DNA from: Lachnospiraceae bacterium
GTDB lineage: Bacteria; Bacillota; Clostridia; Lachnospirales; Lachnospiraceae
Assembly (NCBI GenBank): GCA_013316825.1
Contig: WSLY01000002.1
Location: 1-64,000 of the forward strand
Direction: 5' to 3'
DNA length: 64,000 nt
The position numbers and the translations under genes are program-made. Positions 60,959-64,000 of the stretch are shown in pieces; positions within the stretch are counted from its first letter, which is position 1, and every line of letters begins with the position of its first letter. The notes under the pieces are model-generated. The model ran no database searches and was not told the DNA's origin. It saw only the letters and a list, made by a program, of their open reading frames with translations.

Positions 60959-61981
60959 ATGGCAACCATCAAAGAAATTGCAGAGCTGGCGGGGGTATCC
61001 CGCGGCACGGTTGACAGGGTTCTGAATAACCGCGGCTCTGTGAACGATGCGACCGCCGAAAAAATACTGGAAATTGCCAAGGCTTTGGACTACCGTCCCA
61101 ATCGGGCGGGCATCGTGCTTGCCGCACAGAAAAAGCGCCTGAAACTGGGCGTGATTCTTTTTTCTGCCGGCAATCCTTTTTTTGAAGATGTCTTAAAGGG
61201 TGTGACGGAAAAGGCAGAGGAGCTTTCCGCCTACAACTGCAGCATTGTCGTAAAACAAGTACACTTTAATATAGAAGAACAGCTTGCCGCCATTGACGAG
61301 CTGACAGCCGAAGAAGTGAACGGCATCGCCATGGCGCCCTGCAACCACCCTTGTATTAAAGAGCGCATCAACACACTTTTTGAAGCCGGCATCCCTGTCG
61401 TTACCTTCAACACGGATATCGAAGGCTCCCGCCGGATTGCCTACGTGGGAAGCCATTATACCCATTCCGGCGAGACAGCGGCCGGGCTTATGCATCTTAT
61501 GACCTTTGGGAAAGTAAGGCTTGGCATCATCAGCGGCTCTCACGACATCCTCTGCCACACGGAACGGATTGCAGGCTTTAAAAAGGCCGTACAGGAGCGC
61601 TACTCCAATATTCAGATTGTGGAGACCATAGAAAATCATGATGATGAAATCGAAAGCTACGAAAAAACAACGGCGCTTCTAACGGCGCACCCTGATATCA
61701 ACGCCCTTTTTTTTGCCGCCGGCGGCGTTTACGGCGGCTGCCGCGCCGTCCTTTCCATGGGACTGCAGGATAAAATCAGGATTCTCGCCTTTGACAAAGT
61801 ACCCTCCACCAAAGTCTTAGTGGAAGAGGGCGTGATAGCGGCAACCATTTGCCAGCAGCCCAAAATTCAGGGAACGAAACCCTTAGATATCCTCTTTGCC
61901 TTTCTGACTGCAGGCGAGATACCCGAAAAAGAGCATCACTACGTCGCCATAGATATCCGCATCAAGGAAAATATTCATTGA
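60959..61981 (+). CDS. LacI-family regulator of the sugar operon
   Basis: 340 residues; GAGGAGG before ATG at 60959. Helix-turn-helix and hinge: TIKEIAELAGVSRGTVDRVLNNRGSVNDATAEKILEIAKALDYRPNRAGIVLAAQ. VDRVLNNRG replaces the commoner VSRVLNG, a trait of a subgroup with a sugar-binding (RbsB-like) sensor. The sensor domain begins LGVILFSAGNPFFEDVLKGV. Likely represses or activates the divergent xylB operon. It ends where the FlhA-type remnant begins. Confidence 0.92.
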   Translation: MATIKEIAELAGVSRGTVDRVLNNRGSVNDATAEKILEIAKALDYRPNRAGIVLAAQKKRLKLGVILFSAGNPFFEDVLKGVTEKAEELSAYNCSIVVKQVHFNIEEQLAAIDELTAEEVNGIAMAPCNHPCIKERINTLFEAGIPVVTFNTDIEGSRRIAYVGSHYTHSGETAAGLMHLMTFGKVRLGIISGSHDILCHTERIAGFKKAVQERYSNIQIVETIENHDDEIESYEKTTALLTAHPDINALFFAAGGVYGGCRAVLSMGLQDKIRILAFDKVPSTKVLVEEGVIAATICQQPKIQGTKPLDILFAFLTAGEIPEKEHHYVAIDIRIKENIH

Positions 61982-62296
61982 TTGAGAATGGATTCAATGA
62001 ACAGTTGTTTTACAGCTTATTGGGTAATGTGACGCGGACCCATTACAGCCGGATACTGAGCAGGGATATCGCAAAACTTTTGTGCGACAACCTGAAGCAG
62101 CGATATCCTGCCCTGATAGAAAATACTGTTCCCGAAAATATCTCCTACGGCTGCTCACAGATGTGTTAAAGAGCCTTGTCAGGGAAGGAATTTCTCCCGC
62201 CTGCCGCAGATAATTGCAATCATGGACAGCAGACTTCGGGACAATCCCGATGCCGGCGCGGATACGCTGGCGCAGCTTTTTAAAAGGCGTGCCTAA
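61982..62296 (+). pseudogene. C-terminal remnant of an FlhA/FHIPEC-family export protein
   Basis: Three short frames read in sequence give one family C-terminus: SRDIAKLLCDNLKQRYPALIENTVPENISYG, then (shifted near 62149) LLTDVLKSLVREGIS, then (shifted near 62203) LPQIIAIMDSRLRDNPDAGADTLAQLFKRRA and a stop at 62294-62296. FlhA proteins end with a matching pattern, a TREDVQALLDNLK..PALVEE.VP..LS.GELQKVLQ.LLREG-like segment. Only about 100 of 680 residues remain and there are two frameshifts, so it cannot be functional. No start or ribosome site is seen. The remnant converges on cysK, overlapping its stop. Confidence 0.6.
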
Positions 62297-63228
62297 TCTG
62301 CAAACATTTCCGTGGAGAGATAACGGTCCCCCGAATCCGGCAGCAGCGCAACAATCACCTTTCCCGCATTTTCCGGACGCTTGGCAAGCACGGCTGCGGC
62401 ATGCAGCGCCGCGCCGGAGGTGATACCTACCAGCACGCCTTCCGTTCTCGCAGCAAGGCGTCCCGCCGCAAATGCTTCTTCACTCCCTATCTGCATCACT
62501 TCGTCATAAACAGAAGTATCCAGCACCTCCGGCACAAAACCGGCGCCGATTCCCTGCAGCTTGTGCGGACCAGCCTGTCCGCCGGACAGCACGGGTGAAT
62601 CCTCAGGCTCCACGGCAACAATTTTTATCTGGGGATTTTTCTTCTTTAAATACCTGCCCACGCCGGTAATCGTACCGCCCGTGCCGGCTCCCGCCACAAA
62701 TATATCCACTTTTCCTTCCGTGTCTTCCCAGATTTCAGGACCGGTAGTTTTTTCGTGTATTTGGGGATTCGCCGGATTATCAAACTGTCCCATAATCACA
62801 GAACCTTCTATCTCTCTGTGCAGCTCCTCCGCTTTTGCAATCGCGCCCTGCATCCCTTTCTTTCCGTCCGTCAATACAAGCTCCGCTCCGTATGCCTGCA
62901 ACAGCGTCCGCCGCTCCACGCTCATGCTGTCAGGAAGCGTCAAAATCGTCCGGTACCCCTTTGCCGCCGCCACGCTCGCCAGACCAATGCCGGTATTGCC
63001 GCTTGTGGGCTCAATAATGGCGGCGCCTTTCTTCAGGATGCCCTCTTTTTCAGCGTTTTCTATCATATTGAGCGCCACTCTGTCCTTCACACTGCCTGCC
63101 GGATTCAGATATTCCAGCTTTGCGAGAATCACTGCGTTCGTTACGCCCATCTTCTCCATATAATGCCCCACTCTCATCAAGGGCGTATTTCCTATCAGCA
63201 TAGCTGCATTTTCCACGATTTTTGCCAT
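62293..63228 (-). CDS. cysK: cysteine synthase A
   Basis: 311 residues from ATG at 63228, with GGTGAAG upstream; an ATG 12 bases earlier has its site too close. PLP-lysine motif EYLNPAGSVKDR, substrate loop PTSGNTGIGLAS, phosphate-binding GAGTGGTITGVGRYLK, VAVEPEDSPVLSGG and GITSGAALHAAA. Makes cysteine from O-acetylserine and sulfide. It stands alone between the pseudogene and aroA. Confidence 0.95.
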   Translation of the reverse strand: MAKIVENAAMLIGNTPLMRVGHYMEKMGVTNAVILAKLEYLNPAGSVKDRVALNMIENAEKEGILKKGAAIIEPTSGNTGIGLASVAAAKGYRTILTLPDSMSVERRTLLQAYGAELVLTDGKKGMQGAIAKAEELHREIEGSVIMGQFDNPANPQIHEKTTGPEIWEDTEGKVDIFVAGAGTGGTITGVGRYLKKKNPQIKIVAVEPEDSPVLSGGQAGPHKLQGIGAGFVPEVLDTSVYDEVMQIGSEEAFAAGRLAARTEGVLVGITSGAALHAAAVLAKRPENAGKVIVALLPDSGDRYLSTEMFAD

Positions 63229-63317
63229 ATACTTCACCATACCTTTCTGTCAGGATTATGCTTCTTATCATACTGCCCCGTCCGTTTGCCGTCAAGCCAA
63301 GCCGTTTACAAAATAAA

Positions 63318-63346
63318 TTGAAGGGAGGGAATACACATGGTATAAT
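63318..63346 (+). promoter_or_regulatory. sigma-A promoter of aroA
   Basis: TTGAAG (63318-63323), 17 bases, TATAAT (63341-63346), about 107 bases before the aroA ATG. Confidence 0.7.
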
Positions 63347-63452
63347 GTCCGTAAATGGCAAAGTCCAGTACCCGAAGAAACATCTGCCGTGCCTGCACGA
63401 GCAGATGCTTCTTTGAGGATTTGCCTACGCGCTGATAGAAAGGACTCTCCTT

Positions 63453-64000
63453 ATGATAACTGCCGATATTTACAAAGTCCCCTGTCTAAAGGGCAGGACG
63501 CTTTCCAACCATACTGTTACCGTTACCGTACCCGGCTCTAAGAGCATCACCAACAGGGCGTTACTGCTCGCCATGCTTGCAGACGGGGAAAGTGTTCTGA
63601 CGGGCGCGCTCTTTTCTGACGATTCCCGCCACTTTTTAAGCTGCCTGCATGCGCTCGGTTTTCAGACAACCGCTTCTGAAACCGAAAGCCGGATAACCGT
63701 AAAGGGTCTTGCCGGAAGGCTGCCCTGTGCGGAAAGCGCCCTGTATGTGGGCAGCGCCGGCACGGCAGCGCGCTTTCTTACAGCATGTCTCGGTGTTTCA
63801 CAAGGCGTTTTTCACATGGATGCCTCAAGCCAAATGAAAAAAAGACCTATGGCGCCCCTTCTCGATGCCTTAAAAGAGCTTGGCTGTGAAATTTCCTTTT
63901 CCGAAAAAGAGGGCTATTTCCCCTTTACCTTGACAGGACATGGCTTTCACAAGAACAGCATCTGTATCGACATCGACTCAAGCAGCCAGTTTTTAAGCGC
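63453..64000 (+). CDS. aroA: 3-phosphoshikimate 1-carboxyvinyltransferase (EPSP synthase), 3' end outside window
   Basis: 182 residues visible from ATG at 63453, with AAAGGA eight bases upstream; the frame is open to the window end. PGSKSITNRALLLAMLADGESVLTGALFSDDSRHFLSCLHALG is the shikimate-3-phosphate site, and YVGSAGTAARFLTACLG the phosphoenolpyruvate-side loop, followed by SSQMKKRPMAPLLDALKELG. Transfers enolpyruvate to shikimate-3-phosphate in aromatic amino acid synthesis. Confidence 0.95.
   Translation, partial: MITADIYKVPCLKGRTLSNHTVTVTVPGSKSITNRALLLAMLADGESVLTGALFSDDSRHFLSCLHALGFQTTASETESRITVKGLAGRLPCAESALYVGSAGTAARFLTACLGVSQGVFHMDASSQMKKRPMAPLLDALKELGCEISFSEKEGYFPFTLTGHGFHKNSICIDIDSSSQFLS

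Overview
The window looks like a chromosome segment of a motile Lachnospiraceae (Clostridia, Bacillota). Evidence: a short flagellin beginning [17 protein letters not shown], the FlgM-FlgN-FlgK-FlgK-FlgL-FliW-CsrA-FlaG-FliD-FliS order, TTGACA/TATAAT promoters, AGGAGG ribosome sites, lipoprotein signals and a base composition near one half G+C. Most genes lie on the minus strand. I see no rRNA, tRNA, CRISPR array, prophage or complete insertion sequence.

Layout. 1-6.4 kb: putative flagellin-modification genes (an SGNH-type protein cut by the window edge, a GT2 glycosyltransferase, three CgeB-like glycosyltransferase paralogues and an unknown 173-residue protein). 6.5-20.2 kb: late flagellar genes, all on the minus strand. 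Three sigma-D type promoters (flgM, flaG, flagellin) set the order. fliW-csrA lie in the same block, and the flagellin leader carries a CsrA-site-like hairpin. A TarI/TarJ-like pair sits between the chaperone genes and flagellin and may supply a CDP-polyol. 20.3-25 kb: HAD phosphatase, XRE regulator with an ABC-2 exporter, CofE-like protein. 25.2-35.9 kb: a carbohydrate locus (GH3 with reversed domain order, LplABC-type ABC importer, a GH32-like lipoprotein, a GH32 enzyme, a LacI regulator) with paired LacI-type operators. 36-49 kb: housekeeping genes (lysS, greA, dusB, coaX, birA, argF, SPFH/NfeD, SleB-type hydrolase, proC, a TrmH-family methyltransferase, pfkA). 49.9-56.8 kb: dnaE, an ABC exporter, a secreted protein and an orphan barstar-like protein. 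56.9-62 kb: a sugar isomerase / DUF4867-like / xylulokinase operon with a divergent LacI regulator, followed by a frameshifted C-terminal remnant of an FlhA-type protein. 62.3-64 kb: cysK and the start of aroA.

Most unusual features. Two intergenic elements (49199-49329 and 53463-53599) share a conserved core and a conserved AARGGAC loop, while their outer stems differ in sequence but still pair. They look like two members of one structured-RNA family that I do not recognise. A 72-bp MITE-like element (27667-27738) has perfect 22-bp terminal inverted repeats and an exact 7-bp target duplication. A flagellar-locus protein is built on 33-bp tandem repeats that encode an 11-residue coiled-coil repeat.
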